NCBI GenBank assembly: GCA_020744425.1
Contig: JAGMUV010000001.1
Location: 4,278,001-4,342,000 of the forward strand
Length of the DNA: 64,000 nucleotides
Direction: 5' to 3'
Source of the DNA: Dactylonectria macrodidyma
Taxonomy: Eukaryota > Ascomycota > Sordariomycetes > Hypocreales > Nectriaceae
Of this stretch, positions 11,088 through 23,767 are shown one piece after another. Positions within the stretch are counted from its first letter, which is position 1; the number at the start of each line of letters is the position of its first letter. The translations under genes were made by a program, and so were the position numbers. The notes beneath the pieces are model-generated. The model saw only the letters and a list, made by a program, of their open reading frames with translations, made no database searches and had not been told where the DNA came from.

Positions 11088-12397
11088 TCATCTCATCGTG
11101 TGCAGTTGTTCTGTTTTCCCTCTGTCCGATTTTGCAGGCGTTTGGATTATTTCCACAGTGGAACCAGCCAAGCTCCCACTGTCGTCCCGATCCCTAAAAT
11201 ATGTTGCCTTGGGCACCCTACTGTGTAGCTCGATGAAGTCTGCTGGATTTGGCTTGGGAGGATCGTGGGGGTGCTTTGAGTTGGTCCTGCCCGCGCTGGA
11301 ACGCCGGGCGACTTGGGCAGATGAGGAGGAGATGCCATAGATGTACTTCCTGGTGAAAGCAGACGACGCGCCAGGCAAGACGCCAATCACAATGCAAGTC
11401 GTGATCTCGGCTTGCGAGAGCAGCATGATCTTCTCGATGCTATGGCTGGCGTCGGTTGCGAGGAGGACTATCCTCGCAATCGTGACGGCGATTGAAACTA
11501 GTCCAAGGCTGTAAACCATGTACACTGCGATCCGGAGCCGTCGTTCGGACACCTTGGCTAGTGCTGGGAATGGCAAGACGCAAACTGCCACCCGTGTTAG
11601 CACACGAATGGATAGAAATGTGGCATTAGAGTAGACGCACGAATAATATCAGTAGAAAGATGAATCGCGTTATGGACCCACTGCATCATTGTCAGCCCTT
11701 GCAAGCTGAGAGCAATAGTTTATTTCATATGTACTGACAAAATCAAAAGACTTGACAATAGGACGGCAGCCTGGGCCCGTCGGCGGCGCCCATCGTTTTG
11801 GAACGGGCAAGCACCCAAGCACTAAGACAATGTAGATGACGGGCAGCGTAATAACCATCAACCAGAACGTGCAAATCGCCCAAAAATGCACCCGTGGAAG
11901 CATCCGTGTGAGTTCGATATGAAGGAGACTGATGGAAATTTTCACACTCCAAAGAGCGCCAAAGTGGAGGATGGCTCCCACAAAGAACATCTGCAAGCAT
12001 GATCAGATTCCGTAGCAAGAGAATTGGGGTTACCAGTGGTCAACCTTTCCGATTTCAACGACGTTCATGGGATTCTGTTCTAGAGTTTGAAGTAGACTGT
12101 ATACGCGAACCTGCAACCCAGTACTGACGATTTGTAGAAGCTACAATGGGCCGGCTGTCAGTGAAAGAGAGCAGTGCAAGGCAGTGGTTCTAGACCACAT
12201 ACGAGAGCCCACAAAAGTGTGTATTCCATGGACTTGTGTTGTTTCGCCTTGATGACCCGGATCCAGACTCGAAGACAATACGCCGAGATGGATATGACGA
12301 GCAACACGGCCGTTATTACCTAAGCGGATAAGGGCGATTAGAGCGCACGTTGTGTAGACCGGAAGGAAGCGGCACTTACTACATTGACGGTGAACAT
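11088..12397 (-). CDS. Rhodopsin-like integral membrane protein (third, divergent)
   Basis: A third member of the rhodopsin-like family, clearly diverged from the other two. Exons read as 12397-12380 (start uncertain), 12319-12203, 12140-12045, 11990-11739, 11680-11641 and 11584-11088. Frame is kept throughout and the order of parts is typical: helix 1 with CLRVWIR, LWSVKISISLLHI in helix 3, a helix-4 region, STDIILCVLPFPAL spanning an intron, LRIAVYMVYSLGL, AEITTCIVIGVLP and a polar tail with SSSAQ and HDPPKP. Two donors are weak: GTTGAC at about 12044 and GTCAGT at 11738. The 6-residue first exon may be extended by an unseen upstream exon. So the gene is real, but details at its 5' end and in the middle are uncertain, and mild decay cannot be excluded. 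Confidence 0.68.
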
Positions 12398-13776
12398 GTT
12401 GGCGGATTTCCCGGCAGCCGGTGTTGAAGCACCACGACCAAAGATTAGAGAAGCTTGTCGAAATGGCCCACTTGCCCCCCTGATAGAAAGGATCGCCGGA
12501 TGATGTCGCCCACCTCCCGGACCTTATATTCAACAGCAGGAGCATGGGTTAAGGTTGAATGACTAGTTGCGCGGCCACAAAGTTCTGTAGTGTGGGATTT
12601 AGTGCGTTGGAGTGGTAGATGTGCTGCAGGGAGCTAGAATATGATTGGTTGTAGGGGACCCGCAATAGGGGCTCTGGTCTAAAGTCTGACCGCCAGGCTC
12701 CCTTTGGTAGGAAAATAAGGCTCTTTCGATCTCTCCACCGTATGCGCTTATTGGGCTATTTCGCGTAGCTCGTGACAAGATGGGATGAGAAAAGCTTAAC
12801 CGAACCCTTCCACATACCTTGCCCACAACAACCTAACCTAATAAAACGACATCTTTGCCGATCCCTTGTGCCTGCCCCTTCACAGCCACAAATAGACCTT
12901 TCATAAATGTACCGTGCATGCCGTCTGTGTGCCAACACCACGCTTCTCTGGTGCCGCCAAGCAAGGGGTCCATTCCCTTGCCATAAAAGCCATCGGCGGC
13001 ATTCTCGCCTGCATACGGATATTCGGCCGTCCTCGCGGCGGGGAAGTTTCCCAGCCGTCCGGCCCGTGGTGTAAGTAGATAATCTGACTCATGTCCCGAT
13101 GACAGAGTAATAGTACATAGTAGTATTAAGATATGATCATACTAATATTGACACTCTAGAGAACTTGTTCACAGCCGGTGGTAAAGTGTCCCACTGGGTT
13201 ACGCTATCTCCAGGACTGGAGGTCCGCAGGCTCGCATCCATGAATCGCCGACTTGGCCAAGATCCAGCGAAGACCAGGCAATAATTAACACTGCAATTAG
13301 ACTATCAGATGAGAGCTTGGCGCCACTCGATTCGCGTGTGGATGCGTCAAAGTAATGTTAACTTGAACCTTACCCCGTGGGGTTGACGAAGCTAGCAAGT
13401 TAGCCCCCACTCTCCAACCGGAGGGGCCACATTACTTGTCACTGCGTCGCATATGTACCCGCCACTGTCACGGCCTGGTCCTCCGGATAGTTGATAAAGC
13501 AGCTGGTGCACCTCGTTGATTGCTACGATTGCGATCAATGCCCAATCTTTGCCCGGTGGTGTAACGGTTAGAGGTGTGCCGTAACAGCCACCTTGAGACT
13601 CTGTATAAGCCAACATTATCAATTCAAGCCCAATCTATTTCAAATTTGAACTCTATGATATTTTACTCTCACGATGCCTCCAATTTCGGCCAAATACTGG
13701 GCAGCTGCGGCTCGTACGGCATGTGCCTATCTTTCCAGTGATCGTGTCACATAGACAACTCATGGGAATCCCGCTC
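12398..13776. other. Intergenic, no supported gene
   Basis: No coherent reading frame or splice structure. Minus-strand frames at 12599-12826, 12901-13092 and 13392-13622 show no recognisable protein content. Confidence 0.5.
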
Positions 13777-14320
13777 TGTCCTCTAGGTAGGTGGCGACGA
13801 AGCCCTGGGTAGGTATCGCCTAGTGGCCTTGGGATTATAGTTAGGCAGTTGTGGGCGTCCTTGCAGGTGTCTGAAGGTAAAGGAGGAAAGAAGGGAGCTT
13901 TATAGGCGGTTAGGAGACTTTTGGCAGGTGACTACAGCTGCTGTTGGCATTTGCATGTGACCATTTTTTTTTGGGGGGGGGTTAGGGGGGTTAGGGGGGT
14001 TGAGATACTCCGCACAGGCGCTGGCTTATAACTCAAACCCCGCGTTGGATGGTATTGCAGTTTAACACCATCCACTTTGTTTAATCTGAATCTTCCCCAG
14101 GAAGTAGCATTAAACGGTTCTCTATGATATAACTATCAATTACTCGAAATGGGATAACATCGACATGGATTCAGAGCCAGAAGTTTCGCCTCCCCAAGCT
14201 CCACCTCCAGCCCCACCAGCCCCACAGTCAGGTGCGCCGAGACCTCAAGAGGGTTCATGGTGTCACCCTACGGTCGTCGGAGCAAAACAGAGGCGACTAC
14301 GGAAAGCAAGACGCCGATAA
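13777..14320 (+). mobile_element. LTR retrotransposon remnant: LTR plus start of a gag-like frame
   Basis: The LTR (13777-14067) starts TGTCCTCTAGG and ends TTTAACA. It is repeated at 24383-24656 with high identity. After about 100 bp of leader a reading frame starts at 14165 (MDSEPEVSPPQ, very Pro-rich) and stops at 14320. A Pro-rich short N-terminus just inside an LTR suits the start of gag, but nothing of protease, reverse transcriptase or integrase follows. A stretch of T9, G10 and GGTTAGGGGG units at 13967-14001 has expanded inside this LTR compared with the other copy. Confidence 0.65.
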
Positions 14321-14841
14321 GTCGTCAGAGCTGAACAGCAATAGCAGATAGAGGAATAGAAATAGAGTTGACTTACCATTTTACGGGACCTCAGTAAGCG
14401 CCTACATAGGTACCTGCTCAACCAATATCTGATCTCTCAACGGATGAGTCATGAAAGAGATTATTGTTAACTCTTTTTAACAAGCACACCCGACGCGCAT
14501 CTTGTCTCCCAATCACAGATACAATCAAAAGTTTAGGGATTGTCGCTGATGTGCATTAACAGGGCAGCACTGTAATTACCCACAATCGCAATGCATGTCA
14601 AGGCCTTAGTGGATAGAATGCTGCAGATGGTCGGCGCACCCAGCTAGTCGCGTGATTCCCATATTTCTTTGGCATGTTCCTTATCATACTGAATTGTTCC
14701 GGTTTGGTCAATGCTGCATCACAGGAGGTCTAGTCTCTCAGCTCAAGCCTTCCCCAGGATGAATAGGTCGAACCAAAATATCTAACCTTGTACGGAGTAA
14801 CTTTTAAACTATTCGCTAAGATTAGATTACTCATAAGATAT
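14321..14841. other. No feature recognised
   Basis: Possibly more decayed retroelement interior; I see no coding signal. Confidence 0.35.
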
Positions 14842-16710
14842 TCAAAGACTGCTTCTATAAAGCCTTCCACTCTGGATCTTGACTCTTGTTTGAATTCTCG
14901 CTAGCACTAAGACTATATGTGCAGCTCCGCCACGGTCCTCGACCGAGTAGCCCACAGGTTCGCATTTATCCAGCTCCTTGCTCAGCTCAGTATCTGAGTA
15001 GGCACAAGTGTTGGCTCCCAGATCTCGCTTCACGCTCTCGGCCAAATCCAGCGAAGTCCGTACGTCGCCGCCGCCGCCGCGTTGAAACTTGACCAGCTGG
15101 CTATTGACCTGCGCGTCCACCCAAAGGCCCCAGCAGCCGATGACCCAGGCGGCCTCCAAGCAGAGACCGATCAAGGCCAGGACCGCTAAGAAGCCCCAGA
15201 CGTACCCTTCCCTTTGAACACATCGGAGCTTATATTAGACGAAGAATTCTTTAGGGAGGGGCTGCCCGCGGTAGCAGACGCAGTTGCCGAGGCTTGAGAA
15301 GAAGTCTCGATGGTATTTGCACCCTCTCCCGATATTAAGAAACGGGGCTTACAGCTCGAAAGTTTTGTTATTATAGATGAATGTCGAATTATAGGGGACT
15401 ACGCTATTATCTAACGATATGGTCCGATTTAGGATGAAGGTGGTATTGTAGGACTCTATTATGCCATTGAAGCCCATTGGCTCGTCAGGGTCATATTCCA
15501 AAGTTTTACTAATAACCTTAAATCCCCACCCTTTTAATATGGTAGGAAGGCCTGAAGGGGCCACCATTGGCTTGGATAGATAGGGCAAGTATCTGGTATT
15601 CCATATTCGCAGGTCCTCCTTTATGTCGATGGTTTCAGAGATGGGCTCTCCGTCAAGATAGGTATCATAATACGATAAGAAAGCCTCAGGATAGTCCAGG
15701 TAGGCCTGAATAGCACGGATTCCCCTGGCGTCTGAGTAATTAGATACAATTAGCTTTCCGTGTAATTTACCTTTTTGATGTAGTAAAGACTCATAAGCAT
15801 AGACATCCTTGAATCCTTGAGATGTATTGACAGCCAGGTAGTCCGAATATTCTCCAAGGCTTCTCCATACTTCGGGCGTTTCATAATACCACTCGGCGTC
15901 TATTGTTTGATATATTTCGTGGAGGGTAGGTCCTAATTCGATGTGGTCGCTATCCTAGCTGAGTCGCTCCCTATCTAGAACCCAGCATATTAACAGCTCC
16001 GGAGAGTCCAAAGCCGCGAGCGTTCTGTTGTCTAAATAGTACATCCTAGTACTAGGAGCGATATAACCTATTACTACGCCCTAGAATGGCCTAGATATAA
16101 GAGCGTAAAAAATGGCGAGTAGTAGCCAGACAGTAGATAGGACAGTCCTCCATTGCGGGCATCTGAATATCATTTTGCATAATTCCTAAAGAGAAAATAA
16201 AGACATAGTTGAAAAGGTCAGGTTTATGTAGTATCGATATGGAACCGCCGAGACCTCCATAACCCGCGAGAGCGTATCCGGTATAATATAGCGATAGAGG
16301 ATCCAGGCGTGTAGGGCTCTGCCACCCTGGCCGATGATGATATCCCATAGCAGATCGATTAACTTAGCCTACGTAAAGTTGAGGCCCCGAGCGATGCGAA
16401 TATCGATGATGAAGGCTTTCTCGATGTCTGAAGCCATTTCTAACTCACACAGGTCTTCAAAGCCGAGATCCCGATCAGATCCACTATAAATAAAGACGCC
16501 GTACATAATGGCAAGTATTGAGATAATGCATGCACTAGCAGCAACGAGGGAGTGTAGGATGATGTCCCGCCACCTCCTACGTGTGGTGAGCTGCTTTGGC
16601 GGGAGGTGGCCGACCGGAGAATCAAACGTCTCGGAGGGTTTGGCGGAGCACGGCGTATCTTGCGAGGCGCCATCTCCGTCGCTGGGAGGTAGGTGAGAAT
16701 AGCCGCTCAT
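14842..16710 (-). pseudogene. Large fungal membrane protein inactivated by five in-frame stops
   Basis: A single frame of about 623 codons runs from ATG at 16710 to 14842. It shows a cytosolic N-terminus, a first membrane helix (ILHSLVAASACIISILAIMYGVFIY), a conserved block reading LIDLLWDIIIGQGGRALHAW, further helices, a glycosylation-site-rich middle domain, then GYVWGFLAVLALIGL and a second membrane block. It ends with TCAYSDTELSKELDKCEPVGY. This architecture matches a large family of uncharacterised fungal membrane proteins. Stops interrupt it at 16371-16369 (TAG), 16083-16081 (TAG), 15957-15955 (TAG), 15351-15349 (TAA) and 15237-15235 (TAA). All can be produced from TGG, CAG or CAA by a single C-to-T or G-to-A change in the CpA context favoured by RIP. 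No frameshift is needed to read through. Confidence 0.8.
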
Positions 16711-17504
16711 ATTGCTGTGTGGCTAGCAGCTAGACGAAGCCGCCCGTTGGTGCAGCAGGAATAAGTTTAGCCAACACTAGCTGTGGTGGGAATCTCTGAC
16801 AATAAAGGGATCTGTTGGCAGTGCCGGAAGGATTCCTCAGCCGCAAGCGTGCATGCAGGGGCCAACTTTTTCGTGTCTGATCCCTGGTCGGCTGCTCTGG
16901 CAGTGCATCCAGGCTGTGTTATGACCCACACCTCGCTTGTTGGACACTAGGCTCAGAAGTTCCAATAGACTCCATCTCTCCAGGATATAGTACTTATTCT
17001 GAAGTCATAAATGCTTAGACTGATGAAGACAGAAAATAGCTAGCTCGTACGGACCCCTTTCCATGGCTGTGTCGGATTGAGCCCTATCAGAGAGAATTGA
17101 GGGCCGTAGCGGGAAGATTGCGCTTTCGAGCCCATGCTCCAATTACAGTACTAGCCAGGGGGTGAAACCCCCATCCCGGGTTTCAGCCTAGAGCGTACCC
17201 GGCGTGGACCAATGGCGACTGGATTGAAGAGCTGGCTTCCCCTGTAGCCAGGTACATAAGAAAGCTTACTTCAAGGCGGTGGCGGCCTGATCCAAAGGCA
17301 GAGAGAGTGGGAAAAATACACTCCAATTGTTTCTCCAAGTCGCAAGAGACATGTGCCGTCCTCTCCGCGAATCTCCGCGGCGCCTTGAATCGGCACGGAT
17401 TTTGATGCTTCCCTTGTCCCTGAATAGAGTATTATAAGCTTAAATTGTTAGATTGGATCATGGAAGTTACAGAGTAGCCCGAATAGGAAGGCGTCAGAGT
17501 AGCC
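16711..17504. other. Intergenic, no supported gene
   Basis: Upstream flank of the pseudogene; no coding signal. Confidence 0.5.
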
Positions 17505-17600
17505 TATTGGTGCGGATGCCTCAGGCCCCTACTTTAACAAACACACACACACTTAAGCTATCACAATAGGGGCACCTCCTGGCAACACACAATACACAAT
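17505..17600. repeat. Degenerate repeat shared with 57740-57830
   Basis: The block around GATGCCTCAGGCCCC and ACCTCCTGG, with similar spacing and CA-rich sequence between and after, recurs at 57740-57830. Differences are mostly transitions. The element type is not clear. Confidence 0.4.
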
Positions 17601-17879
17601 AATTGTTGAATAGTGGCAAAAGGAAGCTTATGGAAGTAGATTAAAAGGCTGGTAAATATTGTCATTAAAGATGACAGTTGCCACCTATTGCCACAGGCTT
17701 AGCAAGCAGCTTCCAGTTGATTCCACAAAGCACAGAAAAGGCATATAGAGCTTGCTCCAAAACCTCAAGCAGCAAGTGGAGAGACAAGTCACAGACAACA
17801 CATGAATACAAGCAATTCACCCCAATATCTGACACTAGGGACCGAGCCGAGAGGCAGCGTTTGGCTCAACAGGGATAGT

Positions 17880-18130
17880 GGAGCAGTAGCGTTCGATTGG
17901 AGTGGTGGCGCAGCGTCTGTGGCGCAGAGTCTGTGGCGAAGGGGAATTGGCGCGGTCGATTGGCGCGAGGATGCAGGCGAGGTTTGGTGACACAGGTGTT
18001 AGCGGTGCAGGCGTCTAGCACGGATCGTTTAGCGGCCCGAGTTTACGAAGGAAAGCGCGGAAGAAAGAATCTTTCGTTCCTCAAGGCATACCGGTCCCCT
18101 ACGGGGTCCGCCAATGCCTTGAGGAACAGG
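17880..18130. repeat. Dispersed repeat with palindromic end (family A, copy 1)
   Basis: GC-rich repeat ending in GCGCGGAAGAAAGAATC, TTTCGTTCCTCAAGGCA (18054-18087), then a near-inverse TGCCTTGAGGAAC at 18115-18127, making a hairpin. The stretch matches 26881-26911 and, less well, 26938-26975. The preceding GTGCAGGCG...GCACGGA...GGCCCGAG block matches 24277-24320. Probably the end of a non-autonomous DNA element. Confidence 0.55.
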
Positions 18131-18600
18131 CCTGAGAAGCAAGGCGCTTGCCTTGTGAAAGTGGAATAAATAAAGAGCCTGACACAAGCACCTGTGCTCT
18201 TTGCTGGTTGGATCGATGGTGCTTGGAAGTGGACGAAGGTGGTCAAATAAGATCTGAGTGAATGAAGGCCAGGTAAGGAGATCCGCCGAGCTAAACTTGA
18301 TCACCATATCCTTTAGAGGTAGCATTGTCTCTGGGACCACTATCGCAAGGCCGTTGAAGTACCTGGTCTCCAAGCTCATGAACAGGTACTGATGTGGACC
18401 CATTGGTAGCCAGTGCGCTGCCTCGTAGGCTTTCTGTTGCTGCTTTTAGTGTTCTGAATGGTCTGACTGGCCGCTGGTGCGATCGCCATGAATTGCGGAT
18501 AGGGAGCACCGCTTGATGGCTTGGAGGGATACAGGCGTGCCCGTGTTGACGCAAGAGGCGTAGGTATAGTTCGGCACTATGGTTCGGTGCCAGGAAACAT

Positions 18601-18700
18601 AACCACAAATGTTACAGCAGGCTTTCAGCGGACAGGGGTTCAAATCGACTAACTTAGTGTTACCCGTTGGCTTCTTCGTCCCTGGCTTGGCCGCGCGCAC
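18601..18700 (-). pseudogene. Possible fragment of a class V chitinase-type chitin-binding module
   Basis: One minus-strand frame contains TKLVDLNPCPLKACCNICGY. A C-x5-CCN-x-x-G pattern with LNPCPLKACCN recalls the chitin-binding module of killer-toxin-like fungal chitinases. The full cysteine pattern and the flanking LysM and glycoside hydrolase 18 domains are absent, and downstream frames (18608-18029) do not continue the family. Only the short match supports this. Confidence 0.3.
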
Positions 18701-19193
18701 TGCGCGTTGGCACCGATTAGCGCGCTTCTGATTTGGTTTGTATCCGATTTAAGCCTCTGAAGTGGGATGTCGAGCGTCTTCTATGCTTACGTGCATACGA
18801 AGAAAGTCCGTGACTAGGCAGCCAGGGGTTTCACTCAAGCTCAAGACATGGCGCTGGAGTTGGGCCCCACGAATTGTGGACTCATGACTGACGCATATCA
18901 GGCGATATCGATGATGGGGATCGTGGTCTTATAGGTCATGAAGATAAAAGCCCTTTTCTCTGTTAAGGCTCGATGCTGCAGACCTTTCTTACACCTGCTT
19001 GAGTTTATACTTGAGCTCGTCAATTTGCTGAGGCTATGAAGCTTGAGAAAACCACTAAAGTGGCTTTGACAGGAAAACAACAGGGACTGCCATTCGCGAA
19101 ATGGCGATGAGGCGAGCCTGAAAGGCATGCGTACCTGCTCATTTACCGTGCAGGTGCCATTCTTCCACTCTCATTCTTTGCATCAGTATCCGC

Positions 19194-22100
19194 CTATTGC
19201 TTTAGCAGCAGCCGCATTACCGTTTCGTGGCCATTTCTGGTAGCCCACCCAAGTGCTGTCCCTCCATGATTATCCTTTACATCAATATCCGCCCCATGCT
19301 CTAATAGTAGTCGCACTGACGCCTCATCCCCATTCCTAGCCGCCCAGCCTAATGCCGACCATCCATTCCTATCCTTTATATCGATATTCGCCTTATGCTC
19401 TAGCAACAGCTGCACTATAGTCTCATGTTTAATCATAACTGCCCAGAATAGGGCCGTCCATCCAAACTTGTCCTGTGTATCGGTATCCACATTCTGGTCC
19501 AGCAGCAGCCGCACTGCCATGTCATGACCATACCTGGTAGCCCACAATAGCGCTGTCCTTCCATCTTTGTCCTCTGTTTCAGTATCTGCTGTGTGTTCTA
19601 GCAGCAGCCGTGGTATAGTCTCGTGCCCACTCCTGGCTGTCCAGCTCAGCGCCGTCCATCCATTCCTATCCTCTTTACCCACATCCGCCTTGTGCTCTAG
19701 CAACAACCGCACAATAGCCTCGTGCCCATTCCTGGCTGCCCAGCTCAGCGCCGCCCTTCCATTCTTAGCCTCTGTATTAACATCCGCCTTATGCTTCAGC
19801 AATAACCCCGCTATAATCTCGTGCCGTTCCTAGCCGCCCAACCTAGCGCCGTCCATCCATCATTATCCTTTAGGTCAGTGTCCGCCTTGTGCTCTAGCAG
19901 CAACCGCACGACAATCTCATGCCCATTCCTGGCCGCCCAGCTCAGCGCCGTCCTTCCATCATTCTCTGTGCTGATATACGCCTTGTGCTCGAGCAACAAC
20001 CGCACTACAGTCTCGTGCCCATTCCTGGTTGCCCAGCTTGACGCCGTCCTTCCATCCTTATCTGTTGTATCGACATCCACCTTGTACTCTAGCAGCACAC
20101 GTACCACGGCTTCATGTCCTCCCTCTGCCGCACGGGGCGCGTCCATTCTCGTCCTTCAATTGGATGTCGGCTCCAACAAGCAGCAACACCTCAGTTGCTT
20201 CAGAAAACCCATTCCTAACTGTAGCATCCAAAAGTTTGGTTCTGAGTCCTTCTGCAGTACCATCTGCCTCGCTACTGAGCAAAGCATTCTTCAGGTGTGA
20301 ACGAATCAATCTTTCTAGCAAGTAAACCGCCCCGCCTGAAGCGCAAGTCAATTCATCAATGAACTGAGAGGTAAAACTCCAGACATGTGCATCTCCATGG
20401 CAGCAATCTATGTGATGTTTGAGATAGGACAGAGCGTAGCTTGCCAATGGCCTTTCATTGAGGTAACGGGCACAACTTTCGAATTGATGCGAAGTCCAAG
20501 TTTTGACATCCGAGGGCCTTGTTGCCATGTTTGCGGCGCATAGCATGAGATACCGGATGCAAGTTATAGACATGGATATGTGGGCGTCGTTCTCGCTCAT
20601 CCTAAACTTGGACGTCGCTGCAAATCCATCAGGGCGGAGGAAAACTCGCGAACCGTTTGATGCATGGCCTGCACTGTACCGTTTCCTGTAGATTTGTTAG
20701 CCCGGGACATGGAAGGGGTCTCGAAGCCGTAGTACCATCATGTTGCTTAATTTCCAAGAAGTTGCCACTGCAATGTGTGATACGTCGCTGGTGTGGAATG
20801 CGCTTTTGAAATGATTCATCCGAGGCCAAGAATATGGTTTCAGGGTTATCCGGAATGCCAAGAGCATGGAGGAGTTCGCAAACTGTGAGAGAACGGCATG
20901 CGAACAAAACGAATCGAAACATCTTTAACCCATCCTTGTGTCTTTCTCCGTTCTCCCCGCCATTTTGTCAAGCATTCGCTGGTAAAATTCATCCAGCTCT
21001 GTTGGAAGGCTTTTTAGGAATTCAAAAACATCTTCCTCAGCACAGCCTTGCTCATCATAGGCCAGTAGCTCCTCTCCGACAAGTTTTACCTATAGGAATA
21101 CACCGTTGGCGTTATCAACCACGTACCTCCGTGCTTGTTCAAGAAAATTAGGAAATTCCACACGTTCTAGGAAGGAATTAGCGAAGCGAAAGATATCCGA
21201 CATTGTCTCGTCTTGTAACCGTATGAAGCTGTGGAATCCGCTGATGCGCCGTTCGAGAGCTGCAACCGGCCGGCTTGCAACCAATGCCTTCACAACGCAA
21301 TTTTTCGTCTCTGAACAAATCCTGAACAACAAATCTAGAATCTCGCGCCTGTTGTTGTCATCGGACTCATCAACTGCATCGATGATGCGATAAAGTCGTT
21401 CCGGTCGCGAGTAATCCTGTAGGGATGAAAGAACCCTCTTTAACGACCCATAACCCCATTCTACGAGACCAACACCACCACCTTCCTGTAATGGCGGTTG
21501 GCGCCGATGCTCCCATTGGAAGCGGTGGTAAAAGAAGGCCTCGTGCTGGTCTAGAATATGGTAGAGAATCGATCGAAGCATGTTGTAGTGACTTCTTTGG
21601 ACCTCTCCCTCTCTGTAACTGTAGAAGAATTTGGCCACAATCGCCGACTTTGCATTCGGTTCCCGTTCCAGTAGATATTTTGTGAAATATTTAGTAAAAG
21701 TGCTTTTTCCGCTGCCAGGTTTTCTTTGAAGATACAAGAGTCGGGAGGCGTCTGCTTCTAACCATTTCTTATACTGGTCATACATCTAGATCCACTCAAG
21801 GGAACCTTCGTATTCTTCTGAGATCTTACTGTAGCAGGAGTTATCGAAGCGAAGACTAGTAAGACACTCTTCATATATCACAGTGAGTTTAATATGTACC
21901 AGATGCAGGGTGCGAACTGACCTTTTCTCTCCCTGTCATATTCGATACACGGTAACCCATCAAATACTTCTTTGATATCATCCTGAGGTCGGCTTGTAAG
22001 TAAAGCCTTAACTGTCAATATTCTTTTCAGTAGACATTCGATAAATTCACAAAACCCCTTGACGAAGGTCCTTCTTGTGATATTCGACATCCAGTCCGTC

Positions 22101-23767
22101 GATAACAATCAACAACTCCGACTCCTGTTCAATGTCCAGAACTGCCTTTAAAGCAGCCCAATGCTCATTAGCTGAAGCCGCACCAACCATTTTCTTTATC
22201 TTCGTATGTGGAGGGTCATCCTCTTTGAAGAGGGTGTCGATTGGGCGGAGTTGACGCCGCTGGCTAATGAAGGCCTGCTCGTGCATGGGTGGGATCCGCC
22301 GTTCGAAAATCTTCTTGCGCAGAGTATGAAGAAACTTTTTGATAATAGATATCTTCTTATGCATCGATGACCAGCAGATGGTTTGATAAAGGAGCGTGTG
22401 AACTAATACAGCGGCCATTGCTTTCTCCTCTGCTGTAGTTGAACAGAAGAAGTACAGAACACAGCGCGGTGTTGTTAAAACAGCATTGCCCGGCTGCATA
22501 ATATGTGATGAAACTTCATGGAGACTGTATTTAGACGGTCCAGACAGCCAAAGCACCTGGGAATGGGTGGATTGGACCCACTGCTTAAAGTCCAGATTTT
22601 TGAAGATCTAGTGAAGCCTCGGCTGGCTACAGTCGATCGGTATTTTGGACTTATGCTTTTCTTGGTCAATGGCTGATAGCATTTGAAGGAACTGGTGTAA
22701 ATCCACACCGTCAACGGCGGATCGGAGCATTTCCTGTTCAAATAAAGGTTCAAATATCAGCCTCTAATTTCCCATCTGAAGATTTGCGAGGAAATGGTTA
22801 TCGTACAACCATAATCGCTTCAGAGACTCTGCGTGTTTTGGCTACTTCAGCTGCCGGGATGATCGACAGGACCTCCTTCGCACATGCAGCTGCAGTCGCC
22901 GATGCATAAGGCTGCCACGTCTTGCCCTTGTGAGAGTCTGCATAGTCACAGATACCTCGGAGAATAAGACACGGAAAACTATTCATCAGCCCCGCCGCTT
23001 CCATCTCGAAGCAGAGCACTCCGCCAAGCTCCCGGCTAACCCTGTCTCTAGACCGGCCGTCTCTTATAACCTGATTCCTTGAGGCGATCGTGCCATAGTG
23101 AATAACAATCTTTTGATTATTACGTGAGTTCTGCCCGACCTATCTATCTCTATTACATTTTCTATATGTATCTCCGTTAAGGTATTCATAGGTCGGCTTA
23201 AATAGGATATTAGGTCTTGCACTCTTAGGTATGAATACTAGCAAATGGCTAAGTATAGATAAGTGTTTTATAAGATTACTTATGCTTTAGATGCGATTAG
23301 CTTTTAGCTTTGAGAGTGCGTTTAATAAGATTACTAGTAGTGAATTAAGGAAACCGGTCTATTTATATCTATATGGCATAGTCCTTTCTAAATTATATTA
23401 AACCACTTTCCTATGCTGTTTCTCTGGTTAACTGATTATTATGTCCCTGAGCCGAATGTCTGCTTTGCCGCTTAGGATACTGCCTCTGATTCCCACTATC
23501 AGGCTGAACCGGATTGATGTGAACGTTGACTTCATCTGGATGGCGACGGCAGTGGCAGTGTTGGCTCCTGTCTGGCCTGCTGGGAGGCATGCAATGACGA
23601 CATTGTGCTCGCCAATACGGCCGAGCGTATATAAGTTAGTGTTATTGGAGTCGAGATAGGTCTTGGTGTTCTTCGTCTAGAATCTCCTGCGCTGCGGCGA
23701 GTTCGATTGGGAGGGCACAAACCCATCCCACAGCGTAGTCTTCGTAGTGAAGGCGGCGTCGATTCAT
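19194..23767 (-). pseudogene. PNP-NACHT-ankyrin NLR, decayed
   Basis: A complete but broken fungal NLR. From 23767: a nucleoside-phosphorylase (PNP_UDP_1) domain starting DYAVGWVCALPIEL, running through LGRIGEHNVVIACLPAGQTG to [20 protein letters not shown] and [13 protein letters not shown] near 22930. Next is an NTPase region with VLWLSGPSKYSLHEV (22560), LLIVIDGLD (22100) and a second P-loop block KPGSGKSTFTKYF (about 21710) with IIDAVDESDDNN. After a helical region come about ten ankyrin repeats (DGRTALSWAARNGHE...VVRLLLEHKAD) ending at 19194. Lesions are a frameshift near 23660, an AT-rich stop-filled stretch at 23110-23440 that still aligns to the middle of PNP, a stop near 22610, and frame changes near 22080, 20680, 20120 and 19829 (one base lost in an ankyrin codon). 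The family senses a ligand through its repeats; this copy cannot encode the full protein. Confidence 0.85.

Noticed and set aside
13548..13600. GGTGGTGTAACGGTTAGAG resembling a tRNA A-box
   Set aside because: No T-arm or acceptor stem follows at the right distance.
13967..14001. GGTTAGGGGGG units resembling telomere repeats
   Set aside because: Only two or three imperfect units inside an LTR, where the other LTR copy has a plain T-run; slippage is simpler than a telomere remnant.
14842..16710. Possible stop-codon recoding (UAG read as an amino acid)
   Set aside because: Both TAG and TAA occur, only in this gene, and at sites fitting CpA transitions; other genes here use normal stops.
23110..23440. 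AT-rich insertion or MITE in the NLR gene
   Set aside because: No inverted termini or target duplication, and one frame still follows the PNP domain, so it is decayed native sequence.
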